Below are positions 1 through 10,487 of a stretch of 64,000 nucleotides of DNA, in pieces (position 1 is the stretch's first letter; every line of letters begins with the position of its first letter). The DNA lies in NCBI GenBank assembly GCA_024291935.2, contig CM044313.1, forward strand, positions 80,723,001-80,787,000, in the 5' to 3' direction. The stretch comes from Okapia johnstoni. Its lineage: Eukaryota > Chordata > Mammalia > Artiodactyla > Giraffidae. A program made the position numbers and the translations under genes. The notes under the pieces are model-generated. The model was not told the DNA's origin and did not search any database. It saw only the letters and a list, made by a program, of their open reading frames with translations.

Positions 1-196
1 TTTTGAATTCCTGTAGACTTTAAGCTCGTACGACTCTTCTGTCACTTGGTGTTATCTTATTTTGTCATTCTCTGTTTTAAAATACATTTTAAAAAGATCC
101 ACAATAGGTCTGGCAAGCTTCTTACAAGCCAGAAATCTGTCTTATTGCCTTTTGGGGAGGGTATGAGGGATAATCCGTGTATATGCCTATTGTTAT

Positions 197-388
197 ATCC
201 CTGATAGCTCAGTTGGTAAACAATCCGCCTGCAATGCAGGAGACCCCGGTTTGATTCCTGGGTTGGGAAGATCCCCTGGAGAAGGGAAAAACTACCCACT
301 CCAGTATTCTGGCCTGGAGAATTCCATGGACTACATAGTCCATGGGGTCACAAAGAGTCGGACACGACTGAGCGACTTTCACTTTCAC
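197..388 (+). mobile_element. Bov-tA SINE
   Basis: The tRNA-like head (box A region TAGCTCAGTTGG near 206, box B-like GGTTTGATTCC near 248) leads into a Bov-A body and the BovB-like tail ending in the CGACTTTCACTTTCAC motif. This is the variant with TCTGGCCTGGAGAATTCC in its body. The flanks share only a short TATTGTT-like match, so the target duplication is uncertain. Confidence 0.88.
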
Positions 389-888
389 ATTCATACTTAT
401 TGTTGGTAGGATACAGTGAAGCATCCTACTTTACTGGGATCATTGTCTTGATGAGCTCTTGCAAATATGACTGAACCTCTCTAACCTAAAATACTGTTGG
501 GGTAATAGTCTGAATCAGTGAAAAAATCAGATTCCAAACATATTTATGTATTTTAATTACATATCTTATATTTTCATTATTTGTCCTTAAGGTAAGACTA
601 ATGCATATTCATTGTAGAAAATTTTTAAATTACACAAGGTAAATAAAATACTTATCTGCAAAATAAATATTATCTAGTTGTTTCCTAGCTTAAAAAAATT
701 AGAAAGCACCTGCAATCTCATAATGTAGATATAAAGGCTATTAATATTTTAATCTATCACCTTCAAGGATATGTATCATCCACATAAAATAAGAGTTTTA
801 CAGAAAGTTGGGATGTTACTTTGTATAAAGGTTTGTACCCTCCATGGCCTTAACTGCTCTTTGAAAATGTTATTTTTAGTAGTGCTGA
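389..888. other. AT-rich stretch, nothing assigned
   Basis: No gene or recent repeat is visible. The part around 595-680 resembles the A-rich 3' regions of ancient LINEs but is too decayed to name. Confidence 0.5.
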
Positions 889-1055
889 TATGTTTCAATG
901 ATGCACATTTATGTCATTTCTGGTTTATTGTTTTTAAACAATAAATAACACTGCAATGAATATCTTTCAAGAAACATTGATGATTTATTTGTTCAGGATA
1001 GATTCCTAGAGAGGAGATTACTATATCAACAGGAATTCCAAAATGCAGTTTGATT
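889..1055 (-). mobile_element. Ancient L1 3' fragment
   Basis: Words such as AATAACACTGCAATGAATAT, GATAGATTCCTAGAGA and a degraded GGGATTGCTGGGTCAA equivalent follow the order of the reverse strand of old mammalian L1 3' regions. It is heavily diverged; the subfamily cannot be named by eye. Confidence 0.55.
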
Positions 1056-1224
1056 AAATTAAAATTATGTAACTTGAAAATGATGATTGCATTATGGCCA
1101 AAGTAGGTCAAATAGAGCTTTCTGTTATGGATGGCCGGCTTCCTACACACTTCAGGTCTCTAGCACTTGGGTGCTCAGAGTTGCTCGCAGAGATGGTGTT
1201 ATAGGTTCAAGTTTGAGGGGATAT

Positions 1225-1605
1225 AGGTATTGGGAAGTCGAGTACACAGAAACCAAACCTGGCTAATTTAAGCAGAAAGAAATGTATTAAAATACTGGGT
1301 CACTCTCTGAATTTCCAGGGACATCAGAGAACTAGGCCACATGGCCAGGTAAGCCTCCCAATCACAACAGATCTGGTCCCAAGAAGACTCTACTCCTTTC
1401 ATCATCCTGCCATGACTCCCCCTAGAGTTCACCATTAAGGCTGCCTCCATTAGGACTAGAGCAGATGCCAGGCTCTGGCCTCCCAAGTCACAATCCAGCA
1501 CAGATGCTGTGATTGCCAGAGCCTTGTACTTGTCCTCAGTCAAGCTGCAAGGGAGGCTGAGAAATTCTGACTCTAGCATTGGGGACTGGTGTCTGCTTTC
1601 CACCA
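1225..1605 (-). mobile_element. Possible old LTR fragment
   Basis: The stretch GCAGAAAGAAATGTATTAAA followed by a GGGTCACTCTCTGAAT-type segment resembles the reversed R/U5 part of old ERVL-type LTRs (polyadenylation signal read on the minus strand). A 111-codon minus-strand frame crosses it but has no recognisable domain. Family not identified. Confidence 0.3.
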
Positions 1606-1915
1606 GGACTTATCATGAGGGGGCAGTCCTTGATCTTGAGGAACAGTTCAGATGATGAGCTACCAAAAAAGAGGAACAAATGTTTACTATAGCCAGTAAC
1701 AATGTTTGTCAAGCTCCTGGGAATCCAGGACCTGTTCTAGGAGATGTGATATTGATATTGTATAATAAAACCTTCTGGAGATCAAGATTTTCCAAATGAC
1801 CAGCATATGAGGTTAAAAAATCATGTGTGTGTAAAAGATTCATTCAAAGTTCATGTAGACCAACAAGTTTTAATACCACAGAGGACAAATATTCATTTCA
1901 TCTTGACGTACCTTT
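1606..1915. other. Unassigned DNA
   Basis: No open frame of interest and no recognisable repeat; moderately AT-rich. Confidence 0.45.
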
Positions 1916-2345
1916 CTATTTATTACAGAACATCAGCCAGGTCTAATCTGTCACCAATATCTAGTGCTTAGAGCAGAGTGGGGGCTTTCCTTGTAGCTCA
2001 GCTGGTGAAGAATCCGTCTGCAATGAAGGAGATCCTGGTTCAATTCCTGGGTTGGGAAGGGATAGGCTACCCACTCCCAGTACTCTTTCTTGGGCTTCCC
2101 TGGTGGCTCATATGGTAAAGAATTTGCCCGCAATTCAAGAGACCTGGGTTCGATTGCTGGGTTGGGAAGATCCCCTGGAGAAGGGCATGGCAACCCACTC
2201 CAGTAATCTTGCCTGGAGAATCCCAGGGACAGAGTAGCTTGGCAGGCTATAGTCCATGGGGTCACAAAGAGTCGGATACGACCGAGTGACTAATCACAGC
2301 ACAGCACAGGGCAGAGTGGGTATGCAATAGACACTTCTTGAACAA
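1916..2345 (+). mobile_element. L2/MIR-like 3' tail split by a SINE
   Basis: The left part ends in AGTGCTTAGAGCAGAGTG and the right part resumes with GGGCAGAGTGGGTATGCAATA and CACTTCTTGAAC. Together they resemble the 'low-abundance, interval, ATAAATGTTTGTTGAA' 3' end of L2/MIR elements. The interruption is the composite Bov-tA at 1980-2301, flanked by an imperfect duplicate of GCAGAGTG. Confidence 0.4.
1980..2301 (+). mobile_element. Composite Bov-tA with two tRNA-like heads
   Basis: A first head and partial body (1980-2090) stops at CCAGTACTCTTTCTT and runs straight into a second complete unit starting GGGCTTCCCTGGTGGC at about 2092, which continues through the full Bov-A body to the tail near 2300. 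The same arrangement with the same junction recurs at 48463-48692, so it is probably a composite source element rather than two independent insertions. Confidence 0.82.
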
Positions 2346-2372
2346 ACGAACGAATGAATGAATGAATGAATA
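2346..2372 (+). repeat. (GAAT)n microsatellite
   Basis: About six tetranucleotide units, the first few interrupted (ACGAACGAATGAATGAATG). It sits at the 3' tail of the LINE-like remnant, where such tails often arise. Confidence 0.85.
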
Positions 2373-2601
2373 TTAGACACTGCTTGCCGAAATGGATGCT
2401 ATCCACTATGGAGAATGCTGACACTAGATTCCATTCCATTCCTATGGGTGCCATCCTGGGAGTGGACTATAGAACATCAGGTTGGAGACAAAGCAGTCTC
2501 ATGATCTTCACCTTCCATCCCATCTTTTTTTTTTTTTTCCCGGGGCGGGGGAGTATTAAAAGATAAACTGAGACATACTGACATTTTTAAGCATCTATTT
2601 G

Positions 2602-2816
2602 AAAGTAAAAGTGAAAGTGTTAGTCATTCAGTCATGTCCAACTCTTTTTGACCCCATGAACAAAGCTTGTCAGGCTACTCTGTCCATGGGATTCTCCAAA
2701 GCAAGAATACTAGAGTGGGTTGCCATGACCTTCTCCAGGGAATCTTCCTGATCGGGGATCGAACCCCGGTCTCCCACATTGCAGGCAGATTCTTTACCGT
2801 CTGAGCCATCAGGGAA
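2602..2816 (-). mobile_element. Bov-tA SINE
   Basis: Read on the minus strand it starts with the tRNA-like head (CTGAGCCATC reversed at about 2800) and ends with the GTGAAAGTGTTAGTC tail at 2611. Diverged at several sites, for example CTTTTTGACC for CTTTGCGACC. Confidence 0.88.
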
Positions 2817-4435
2817 ATATTTATCTGAGTAAACGTCAGTTCCAATTGGCAGTACCAAACAGGAAGCAGTTAGTAGTTCTTCATCCAAGGGAGTTAGGGG
2901 CAAGACTTATCGAGAAGATTCAGGAAGCAAGTCAAAGAAAGGACTTGATTGGCTATAGTTTAAGCAGTGCCTTAGTAGGGAAAGCCTCGTTGCTCAACTG
3001 TGATTAGTTGTCCTTGGGTTTCATTTCATAACTTGAAGGCATTTATGGGCTTCCTTCTAGTTTGCTTGCGTAGGCTGCTAAGTCATTGGAGTCTGCTTAG
3101 AACAATGGTCTTCTTATTTAATTAACTTAATAGAAAAAATTATCCAGGCCACACTGTCTTGATCTTTTTAATTCCTCCAAAGGAAGAGAGCATTGGTTTG
3201 TAATCGCATTCTCTCAAAAGATGAGAAACAATAATTTCCAGATTTAAAAACAAAAACAGAAATCATAGGTCTGAACATCTAGGGCACCTGGGTGGAAATG
3301 TGAGACTTGTGGAGGATGTTATTCAGGCAGAGAGGGTTACACATGCAACCAAAAGGCATTCTGGATCGATGTTTCCGGGCATATGATTTTTGTCCCCTTT
3401 TATACCACTCTTTGCAAATAAAAGAATTTTTAAAGTTGAGGAATTGTTTATGTAAATTTTTAGATGGAAGAGAGGCATTTGAAAAAGTAGCTGATTCTGA
3501 GTGATTGTGATTTTCCAAGTCTGATTTCCATTGTTGGAAAAAGAGAGGATTTCCATTGTTGGAAAAAGAGAGCACGGTAACAGATGATGTCATTATTGGA
3601 ACCAGAGAAGCATGAGGACGTAGAGGCTCTGCCTTGCCTCATTCCTGCCTTTGCCAAGCACTGAAGTGGAACTGTGGAGATGGATGGCTTGGGATAATTT
3701 TTGGCAAAGCACCTGAATGTCAGAGCTTGTTTTCCAGAAGGCTATTCCCTTTAAAGACACCCATATTCTGTAATTTTTTTTCTTCTTTGCCAAATAGATC
3801 ACTTCAAGCTGTAGATATCCCAAGCACAAATTACAGTTCATTCTCACATCTGAGATGCCATATGCTAACTCACAGCAGTACTTGGAGTAAAAAAAGCAGC
3901 AAAGTCAGAACTTCCTTCTTTGGCTCACTATGACGCCCACTAAGTCTCACCCAGCAGGACTGTTTAGGATGGAGAACAGCTTGCCTAATACAGACTCATC
4001 TCCAACCCCATACAGAGTTGACATTTTCTCACAGTGGGCCATTCTCTCACTACTCTGCAGATATTAACCACTCTGCCTTCCCACAGATTTTTCAAGTAAT
4101 TAGCTGCTCGCTGCCAGCAAACCCAGGCACTTTTGAGGTACAACACGAGTCATCCTCCAGTCAATCTCATAGTTTTTGAATTGCCGCCAATTTCCCTTCT
4201 CCTGAGAGCTGACAGATGGGTCCTGTCTCTTTCTGTGGATGGAGATGTAGATGCTTGGAGCTCGGAGCTAAAATCCAACAAGTGACAGAGTTGGACAAGT
4301 TCTCCCAGGTCTCTTCCAGTCCTCCTCTTCCCAGTATCCCCTGAGATACTGGCACATAGCCCCAGCCATACAGAGTGTATAGCAGTAAGTCTCAATAACT
4401 GCTTGTGTTGCTAGGGCTGAATGCATTTAAATACA
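2817..4435. other. Unassigned 1.6 kb
   Basis: No repeat I can name and no credible exon. The only distinct structure is the 25-bp tandem duplication at 3523-3572, listed separately. Frames of 65-104 codons occur on both strands here without any family resemblance. Confidence 0.45.
3523..3572 (+). repeat. Perfect 25-bp tandem duplication with internal dyad
   Basis: Two adjacent identical 25-base units (3523-3547 and 3548-3572). Each contains TTTCCA-TTGT-TGGAAA, a six-base inverted repeat with a four-base spacer. GGAAA is the core recognised by NFAT-type factors, but no binding can be inferred from sequence alone. Confidence 0.9.
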
Positions 4436-4867
4436 AAGTGACAACGGAATGCTTAGCATGTGGCAAGCACCATCCTTACTAGCACCTGGAATGTCTGATA
4501 CCAGTCGGTTCTCATAGCAAAGTGAGGAGGAAGGTACAACTACCATTTCTTTTTAGAGATGGGGAAACTGAGGCACCAGCTGGTTTAAGCAACTTGCCTG
4601 AGTTTGCATTAGTAAGAGTTAGAGCTAGGGGATTCCCCGGTGGCTCAGATGGTAAAGAATCCACCTATGATGCAGGAGAGCTGGGTTTGATTCCTAGGTC
4701 GGGGAAGATCCCCTGGAGAAAGGAATGGCAACCCAATCCAGTATTTTTGCCTGGAGAATCCCATGGACAGAGGAGCCTGGCAGGAGACATGGAGTCGCAA
4801 AGAGTCGGACACACCTGAGTGACTGACACTTTCACTTTCCAGAGCTATGGGATGAGCCCCGGCTGTC
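4436..4867 (-). mobile_element. MIR SINE split by Bov-tA
   Basis: GATGGGGAAACTGAGGCACC at 4558, then AAGCAACTTGCCTGAG and a GTTAGAGCTAGGG segment follow the reverse strand of MIR. The element resumes after the Bov-tA with AGAGCTATGGGATGAGCCC, so the SINE at 4631-4840 is a clean insertion into it. Confidence 0.75.
4631..4840 (+). mobile_element. Bov-tA SINE inserted in MIR
   Basis: Complete head-to-tail copy flanked by AGAGCTAGGG (4621-4630) and AGAGCTATGG (4841-4850), a 10-bp target duplication with one mismatch. Because the host is MIR sequence, the empty site is easily reconstructed for dating. Confidence 0.92.
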
Positions 4868-4934
4868 CCACTTCAAAGCTCATGTTCCTCAGAGTAATCA
4901 TGACAACAAAATTAGTAAAACAGCAAATGCTCTA

Positions 4935-5104
4935 CAACTGGGCAATAATAGTCTGAGGATTCAATGCAAATCAGCTTCTATAATTTTCAGAATAGGAGGA
5001 AAGTAGACATATGATCCCACTTTTTACACAGGAGTAAGCTGAGACATTAAGGAGCTTGCTCAAGGTTACACAGCTCTTAAGGGGCAGAGCTGGAATTTGA
5101 ATCT
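4935..5104 (-). mobile_element. MIR SINE fragment
   Basis: ACACAGGAGTAAGCTGAGAC, GGAGCTTGCTCAAGGTTACA and GGGGCAGAGCTGGAATTTGA follow the conserved core order of MIR on the minus strand. It is cut at its right end by the next SINE. Confidence 0.8.
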
Positions 5105-5114
5105 AGGCTTCAGA

Positions 5115-5380
5115 GTGCATGCATGCTAAGTTGACTCAGTCATGTAGGATTCTTTGCGATCCTAGGGACTGTAGCCCTCCAGGCTCCTCTGTCCCTGGGA
5201 TTCTCCAGGCAAGAATACTGGAGTGGGTTGCCATACCCTCCTCCAGGGGATCTTCCTAACCCAGGAATGGAACCCGTTTCTCTTGTGTCTCTTGCATTGG
5301 CAGGTGGGTTTTTTTCTTTTTCTTTCTTTCTTTCTTTCTTTCTTTTTTTTTTTTTACCACTAGCGCTGCCTGGGAAGCCC
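5115..5380 (-). mobile_element. Bov-tA SINE, GCGCTAG head variant
   Basis: The minus-strand head ends TAGCGCTGCCTGGGAAGCCC at 5361-5380; the tail lies near 5118. A perfect 10-bp target duplication AGGCTTCAGA flanks it (5105-5114 and 5381-5390). A (TTTC)n tract has expanded inside the head region, lengthening the copy. Confidence 0.9.
5309..5355 (+). repeat. (TTTC)n / poly-T tract inside a SINE
   Basis: A pyrimidine run with about six TTTC units followed by about 13 T residues interrupts the normally invariant TTCTTTACCACTAG part of the SINE head, so it arose after insertion. Confidence 0.9.
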
Positions 5381-5390
5381 AGGCTTCAGA

Positions 5391-6262
5391 CTATGTGATC
5401 TTAATCTCATGCTGTTTGGGGAGCACCTTCCTGGATTTTGCTACAGATTATGATAAAGCCGCATCCCCTTGCTAATGGCAGGGAGAAGGCAGCTTCCTCT
5501 CAGGGGTCCTTTCAGTCTGATTCCACGCCCGGTGGTTCTGGGAAGCGCTACCAGCACCTGCATGGACATTTCCGTTCCTCCCACGCACAGATGGCTCTCA
5601 TGGGTGGTCCAAATGGTCTAAATTGCTTCCTGCATGTTTCTGAGAAAGCAAGGAGAGTGTGGTTTGTCTTTGAATGGAGGTACTTCCACAGGGAAGGAAC
5701 AATAGCCCCAAGTCCTAGGTTCTGCTGGGGACAGCGGATGGGTCCCAGAGCATCTGGGTGGTTGGTGCTGTCTTGCCCAGCACGCCTCCCCTCTTGTAGT
5801 CTAACACTGCCCTCACTGATGACTGCACAGCTGGCTCAAGCAGAGACCTCCCCAGGGATTGTCCTTGCTGTAGCTGATAGAAAAGAGGCTCATTTTTGTT
5901 GCTCAGTGCCCAAAGCTGTTGGAGGTGGCCTGGGGACCATACTATTTGCACTTGGGTAGAAGAGAAAGATGCTGACAGCAGAGAAGTGATGGACAGAGGG
6001 TCCTGGGGGACTTGGGCCCAGGCTTCAGTCTCCCCGAGATACTTTCCTGTCTTTCCTGCCTGTGGGAGGCAATAACTCGATCTTACTTTGAGTTCCATGA
6101 ATTGGCAACTAACTGAAAACCATCTCTGAGGACTTAATTACTGAATCTTTGCAAAGGTCCTGTGGCTTTGAATTCTGTGGCTCTTTCCACCTGAATTCCA
6201 GCTCACTGGTGTGCATTACTTTGAGGACAGCTCTGCCGTGATGTCCCATTTGCCTTTTACTA
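5391..6262. other. Unassigned DNA
   Basis: Contains a 173-codon plus-strand frame (5438-5959) and a 127-codon minus-strand frame (5715-6098). Neither shows a motif or composition that suggests a protein, and they overlap antisense, which argues for chance frames. Confidence 0.45.
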
Positions 6263-6752
6263 GGTGTACTGGCTTACAACTATCACTTTGCCAGCAAAGG
6301 TCAGTGTAGTCAAAGCTCTGGTTTTTCCAGCAGTCATGAACAAATGTGAGAGTTGGACCATAAAGAAGGCTGAGCACCAAAGAATTGATGCTTTTGAAGT
6401 GTGGTGTTGGAGAAGACTCTTGAGAGTCCCTTGGACAGCAAAGAGATCAAACCAGTCAATCCTAAAGGAAATCAACCCTGAACACTCTTTGAAAGGACTG
6501 ATGCTAAGGCTAAAACTCCAATACTTTGGCCACATGATGTGAAGAGCTGATTCATTGGAAAAGACCCTGATGCTGGGAAAGACTAAGGGAAAGAGGAGAA
6601 GGGGGTAACAGAGGATGAAGTAGTTGGATGGCATTATCAACTCAATGGACATGAGTTTGAGCAAACTCTGGGAGATGGTGAAGGACAGGGAAGCCTGGCA
6701 TGCTATAGTCCGTGGAGGGTCACAAAGAATTGGACATGACTTAGCGACTGAA
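6263..6752 (+). mobile_element. BovB LINE 3' fragment
   Basis: Encodes the C-terminal end of the BovB reverse-transcriptase ORF (GCESWTIKKAE-like and WRRLLRVPWTA-like segments around 6345-6440), then a frame broken at 6541 and the common tail GGACATGACTTAGCGACTGA. It is 5' truncated. The antisense strand also stays open for 173 codons. Confidence 0.88.
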
Positions 6753-6757
6753 CAAGT

Positions 6758-7222
6758 AACTTCATAGGGCTGCTGTAACAAGGTATCACAAACTGAGTGG
6801 CTTAAACAACAGAAATTTACTGTCTCACAGCTCTGGAGGCTAGAAGTCCAAGATCAAGGTCAATAGAATTGGTTCCCTCTGATATTATGTAGGAGAATCT
6901 GTTCCAGGCTTCCTAGCTTTGGTGATTCGCCAGACATTTTTGGTGTTTCTTAGCTTATACATCATTGCCTTGGTCTCTGCTTCCAGCCTCATGTAGCATT
7001 GTCTCTACATGTGTGTGTGTGTCTATATCCAAATTTCCCCCTTTTATAAGGACAATGGTCATATTGGATTAGGGCTCATCTTTAATGACCTCATGTTATG
7101 ACCAACTAATTGGATCTGCAACTATTTTCTTTTCAAATAGGGTCTCATTCTGAAGTATTGGGCATTAGTACTTTAATATTGGAATTCTGGTGCAGGGGAC
7201 ACAAATCAACCCATACCACCAT
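6758..7222 (-). mobile_element. MLT1-type MaLR LTR
   Basis: Reversed landmarks in the correct order: GCTGTAACAAGGTATCACAA, GGCTTAAACAACAGAAATTT, CTCTGGAGGCTAGAAGTCC, TTTATAAGGACAATGGTCAT, and GGGGACACAAATCAACCC at the end. A short TG run at 7010-7022 lies within it. Subfamily left open. Confidence 0.75.
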
Positions 7223-7481
7223 CAAGCAGGGGGAATAAAGAACAAGATGCTGTCTTCTCTTCACCCAGATGAAAGCTTCGGGGAGTAGACACAGAGGGCA
7301 CCGACTCTGAATTTGAATGTCACTTTTATTAGTTAACCTTTCTGGGTTTGACAGATAAGCAGAGTTGGCTGGATTGATGGTTTTTAAAACTTGTTCCACA
7401 GAGCCACTGGGACTTGTTTGGTTTGGGAGTTATGTTGGCAGATTTCCAAGCCCTCCTCCTCACTTCACCCAGTGATGTGCC

Positions 7482-7508
7482 GGGGGCGGGGAGGGGGAAG
7501 GGGGAGGG
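7482..7508 (+). other. G-quadruplex-type G-run cluster
   Basis: Five runs of at least three G separated by one- or two-base loops, followed by GATG. It matches the canonical G-quadruplex pattern on the plus strand. It lies in unique sequence between an MLT1 LTR and a Bov-tA. Confidence 0.7.
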
Positions 7509-7545
7509 ATGTCCACCTTGGCAGATGGGAGTATTTAATTGCTGA

Positions 7546-7744
7546 AAAGTGAAAGTGGAAGTTGCTCACTGGTGTCCGACTCTTTGCGACCCCATGGACT
7601 ATACAGTCCATGGAATTCCCTAGGCCAGAATACTGGAGTGGGTAGCCTTTCCCTTTTCCAGGGGATCTTCCCAACCAAGGGATCGAACCTGCGTCTCCTG
7701 CATTGTGGGCAGATTCTTTACTAGCTGAGCCACAAGGGAAGCCC
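7546..7744 (-). mobile_element. Bov-tA SINE
   Basis: Full-length minus-strand copy of the ATACTGGAGTGGGTAGCC variant. A perfect 11-bp target duplication TTAATTGCTGA flanks it (7535-7545 and 7745-7755), indicating a fairly recent or well preserved insertion. Confidence 0.93.
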
Positions 7745-7796
7745 TTAATTGCTGATGTTATATAGAATTGTCAGTGCACAGCAATAACACAAAGCA

Positions 7797-8103
7797 GTTG
7801 TTCAGTTGCTAAGTCATGTCAGACTCTTCGACCCCATGGACTGCAGCATGCCAGGGTTCCTGTTTTTCTTATCTCCCAGAGTTTGCTAAAACTCATGTCC
7901 ATCAAGTTAGTGATGCCATCCAGCCCTCTTGTCTCTGTCATCCCCTTCTCCTCCTGCCTTCAGTCTTTCCCAGTATCAAGGTCTTTTCTAAATGAGCCAA
8001 TTTTTCCCATCAGGTGGCCAAAGTATTGGAGCTTCAGCTTCAGCATCAGTCTTTCCAATGAATAGTCAAGGTTGATCTCATTTAAAATTGACTGGTTTGA
8101 AGC
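7797..8103 (-). mobile_element. BovB LINE 3' end
   Basis: Begins with the reversed tail (GTTGCTAAGTCATGTCAGAC) and extends upstream through the segment that encodes the C-terminal [11 protein letters not shown] motif (about 8020-8045 reversed). 5' truncated near 8103. Confidence 0.88.
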
Positions 8104-8394
8104 AGACCAGCTATTAATTGGTTTTATTGTTGTTTTGCAATTCTCTACAAATAATGCACTCCCCACTCGCCTGTCCCCTAGGTGGATAATTCAGACAGGC
8201 TGATCCCACCACTTCCCATCTTTGTATGCACTGCTTTCTCAAAGTGATTCTGATTCCTACAGATTCCAGGAAAATTTTTGTTTGAATAAAGCACTCTGCT
8301 AAAAAAAAATGTTTGAGTCCAAAAAACAACTAAAGGATTTCTTGATTTCCTTCCAGTTCTAAGATCCCGTGTATCTCTATTAAAATTAGTCTCA

Positions 8395-8689
8395 GGCTTC
8401 CGTGATGGTCCGGTGAATAAGAATCCGCCTGCCAATGCAGGGGACACAGGTTCAATCCCTGGTCCAGGAAGATTCCATGTGCCGTAGGGCAACTAAACCT
8501 GTGCACCACAATGGAGACCATGCTCTAGAACCTTCATGCTACAGCTACTGAAGCTCACACACCTAGAGCCTGTGCTCAGTAACAAGAGAAGCCACCTCAA
8601 TGAGAAGTCCTCACATCACAACTAGAGAAAGACCTCATGCAGCATCAAAAATCCAGTGAGCCAAAAAAAAAAAAAATCAAACAAACCAA
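8395..8689 (+). mobile_element. CHR-type tRNA-derived SINE
   Basis: A tRNA-like head GATGGTCCGGTGAATAAGAA with box B GGTTCAATCC, then the CACAATGGAGACCATG-type body and an A-rich tail at 8660-8675. TAGTCTCA is duplicated at 8387-8394 and 8690-8697. This family is typical of cetartiodactyls and, unlike the Bov SINEs, does not share the BovB tail. Confidence 0.75.
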
Positions 8690-8776
8690 TAGTCTCAATC
8701 TTTTTATAATTTTCATTCTCTCCCTTTCAGAAGTTTTATTTTATTAACAATGAATTAAACATCACACTGAAGATTG

Positions 8777-8948
8777 CTTGAAAGTGTTAGTCACTGTAGC
8801 CCACCAGACTCTTCTGTCCATGGAATTCTCCAGGCAAGAACACTGGGGTGGGTTGCCATGCCCTCCTCCAGGGATCTTCCCGACCCAGGGATCAAACCCA
8901 GGTCTCCTGCATTGCAGCCGGATTCTTTGCCATCCGAGCCACCAAGGC
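8777..8948 (-). mobile_element. Bov-tA SINE with internal deletion
   Basis: The minus-strand copy goes directly from GTGTTAGTCACTGTAGCCCA, skipping the roughly 35 bases of tail (CTCAGTCGTG through CCATGGACTG) seen in its relatives. The head CCATCCGAGCCACCAAGG is present. Confidence 0.85.
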
Positions 8949-9480
8949 ATGGCAAATGTTTTCAGCTTTCACTAAGCCTGGGATTCAAATGGAAGGATGT
9001 GAGTTGTAGGGTGAGTGCCGCCATCTTAAGGAAGTGAGACAGGCTAGTGGCTGGCTCCACGGAGTGTGGGCTTTTATATGGAGAACGGTCTTTTCTTTAA
9101 ATTATCTCATTTAGATAACCTGGAGTGTCTAACATACACAATTTCTGCTGAGGAGGAAGATCTTTTCAGTATGCCTATGTCTGGAGTAGTAACAGCTTTT
9201 GTCAACCAGTGAAAATACCAATTGGCATGTATCCTGGAGTCCTGGGCAGCTGCAGTTCCAAACCTAGTTGGCTGTAGGCTAGTGGTCTCCACTTGACACC
9301 CCTTTCCCCAAAGCCACCTCCCCATACTCGACTGCAGTCATAACCCCCTTTTCTCTTCACCCACTAGAATTCTGATGCTGCCCCTGTCTGCAGGGGGGAA
9401 CCACCGCCCTGCTAAGATTCTCTCACCTACTGTTGTTCTCATTTTAGAAAAGAGATGTGACTATTTTGATCTTTAATAAT
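8949..9480. other. Unassigned DNA
   Basis: No named repeat, RNA gene or exon-like frame is seen. GC content is higher from 9240 to 9430. Confidence 0.45.
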
Positions 9481-9860
9481 AATTGCTAATGCTTATTAAG
9501 GACTTACTCTGTGCCAGGCACTGGTCCAAGTGCTTTACTTGGAGGTGCTTTCCTGGAGGAGGGCACGGGCAACCCACTCCACTGTTCTTGCCAGGAGAAT
9601 TTCATGGACAGGGAGCAGGCTACAGTCCATGGGGTCGCAAAGAGTTGGACACAACTGAGCGATTAGACACGAGCGAATCGACACAACTGTCTATTTCTCC
9701 TAACCACCCTATGAGGCAAGTACCCCGTGGACCCATGGGGAAACAGGTACAGAGAGGTGAAGTCATCCTTAGTTGAGGACATGGCACAGCTAGGATCTGG
9801 ATCCAGATAGCCTGGCTGTCAACCACTGAGGGACGACAGGTTACATTATACAAGTACCGT
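9481..9860 (-). mobile_element. MIR SINE split by truncated Bov-A
   Basis: Left part: GTGCCAGGCACTGGTCCAAG then TGCTTTACTTGG. Right part, after the insertion: CACCCTATGAGGCAAGTACC, GGGGAAACAGGTACAGAGAG and GGCACAGCTAGGATCTGG. These are the standard reversed MIR core words in order. Confidence 0.78.
9545..9690 (+). mobile_element. 5'-truncated Bov-A SINE
   Basis: Starts within the body (GGAGGAGGGCACGGGCAACC) and runs to the GACACGAGCGAATCGACA-like tail, so the tRNA-like head is missing. It lies in a MIR. Confidence 0.82.
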
Positions 9861-10275
9861 TGGAAGGCAGGTATTTGGACTGCATCCCTTTCCTTGCCAT
9901 TGAAGTGAAACTGAGAGAGCTAGAAAAACAGCATGGTGGCATTTAGAAAGCAACAGAGGAGTGTATGACTAGGAGTCTAGAACAGAACCGCTGTTAATCC
10001 CACTGGTCCTTTAGGGAGCGGGAGAGGAAGCCAGCACACCAGTGATGCTGTTTTCTGTCCCTGCAATGTGGGGTGAAGGTGCCTCCCTCCATCCCGTCCT
10101 GCCCTTGTAGGGGAAGAGGAATTTCCCTGATTTCTCTTCCATGACAGGGAGGTGGGGCGCAAGTCCAGAAACAAGAGAAAGGATATCATCTGTGAAGTGG
10201 GGTTTTCCAGAGCTGAGATTCATCAGTTGACAGAGAAACCAATTGTTTGGGGGAAAAAAAAATAGTGCTTGTTCT
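9861..10275. other. Unassigned DNA
   Basis: No repeat or gene recognised. Confidence 0.45.
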
Positions 10276-10289
10276 AACTTTAGGATCTG

Positions 10290-10487
10290 TGTGTGTGTTA
10301 GTTGCTCAGTCGTGTCCAACTCTTTGCGACCCCGTGGACTGTAGCCTGCTCCCTGTCCATGAAATTGTCCTGGCAAGAACACTGGAGTGGGTTGCCGGTG
10401 CCCTCCTCCAGGGGATCTTCCCAGCCCTGGAATGGAAACTGGGTCTCCAGCACTGCAGGAAGATTCTTTACCATCTGAGCCACGGGG
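10290..10487 (-). mobile_element. Bov-tA SINE, left arm of inverted pair
   Basis: Minus-strand copy whose tail lies at the left (GTTGCTCAGTCGTGTCCAAC at 10301) and whose head (CCATCTGAGCCACGGGGA) abuts the next copy. The 14-bp duplication AACTTTAGG(A/G)TCTG occurs only outside the pair, at 10276-10289 and 10660-10673. Confidence 0.88.

Noticed and set aside
197..260. tRNA genes at the many tRNA-like heads
   Set aside because: All sit at the 5' end of SINEs, lack a full cloverleaf and continue into the SINE body.
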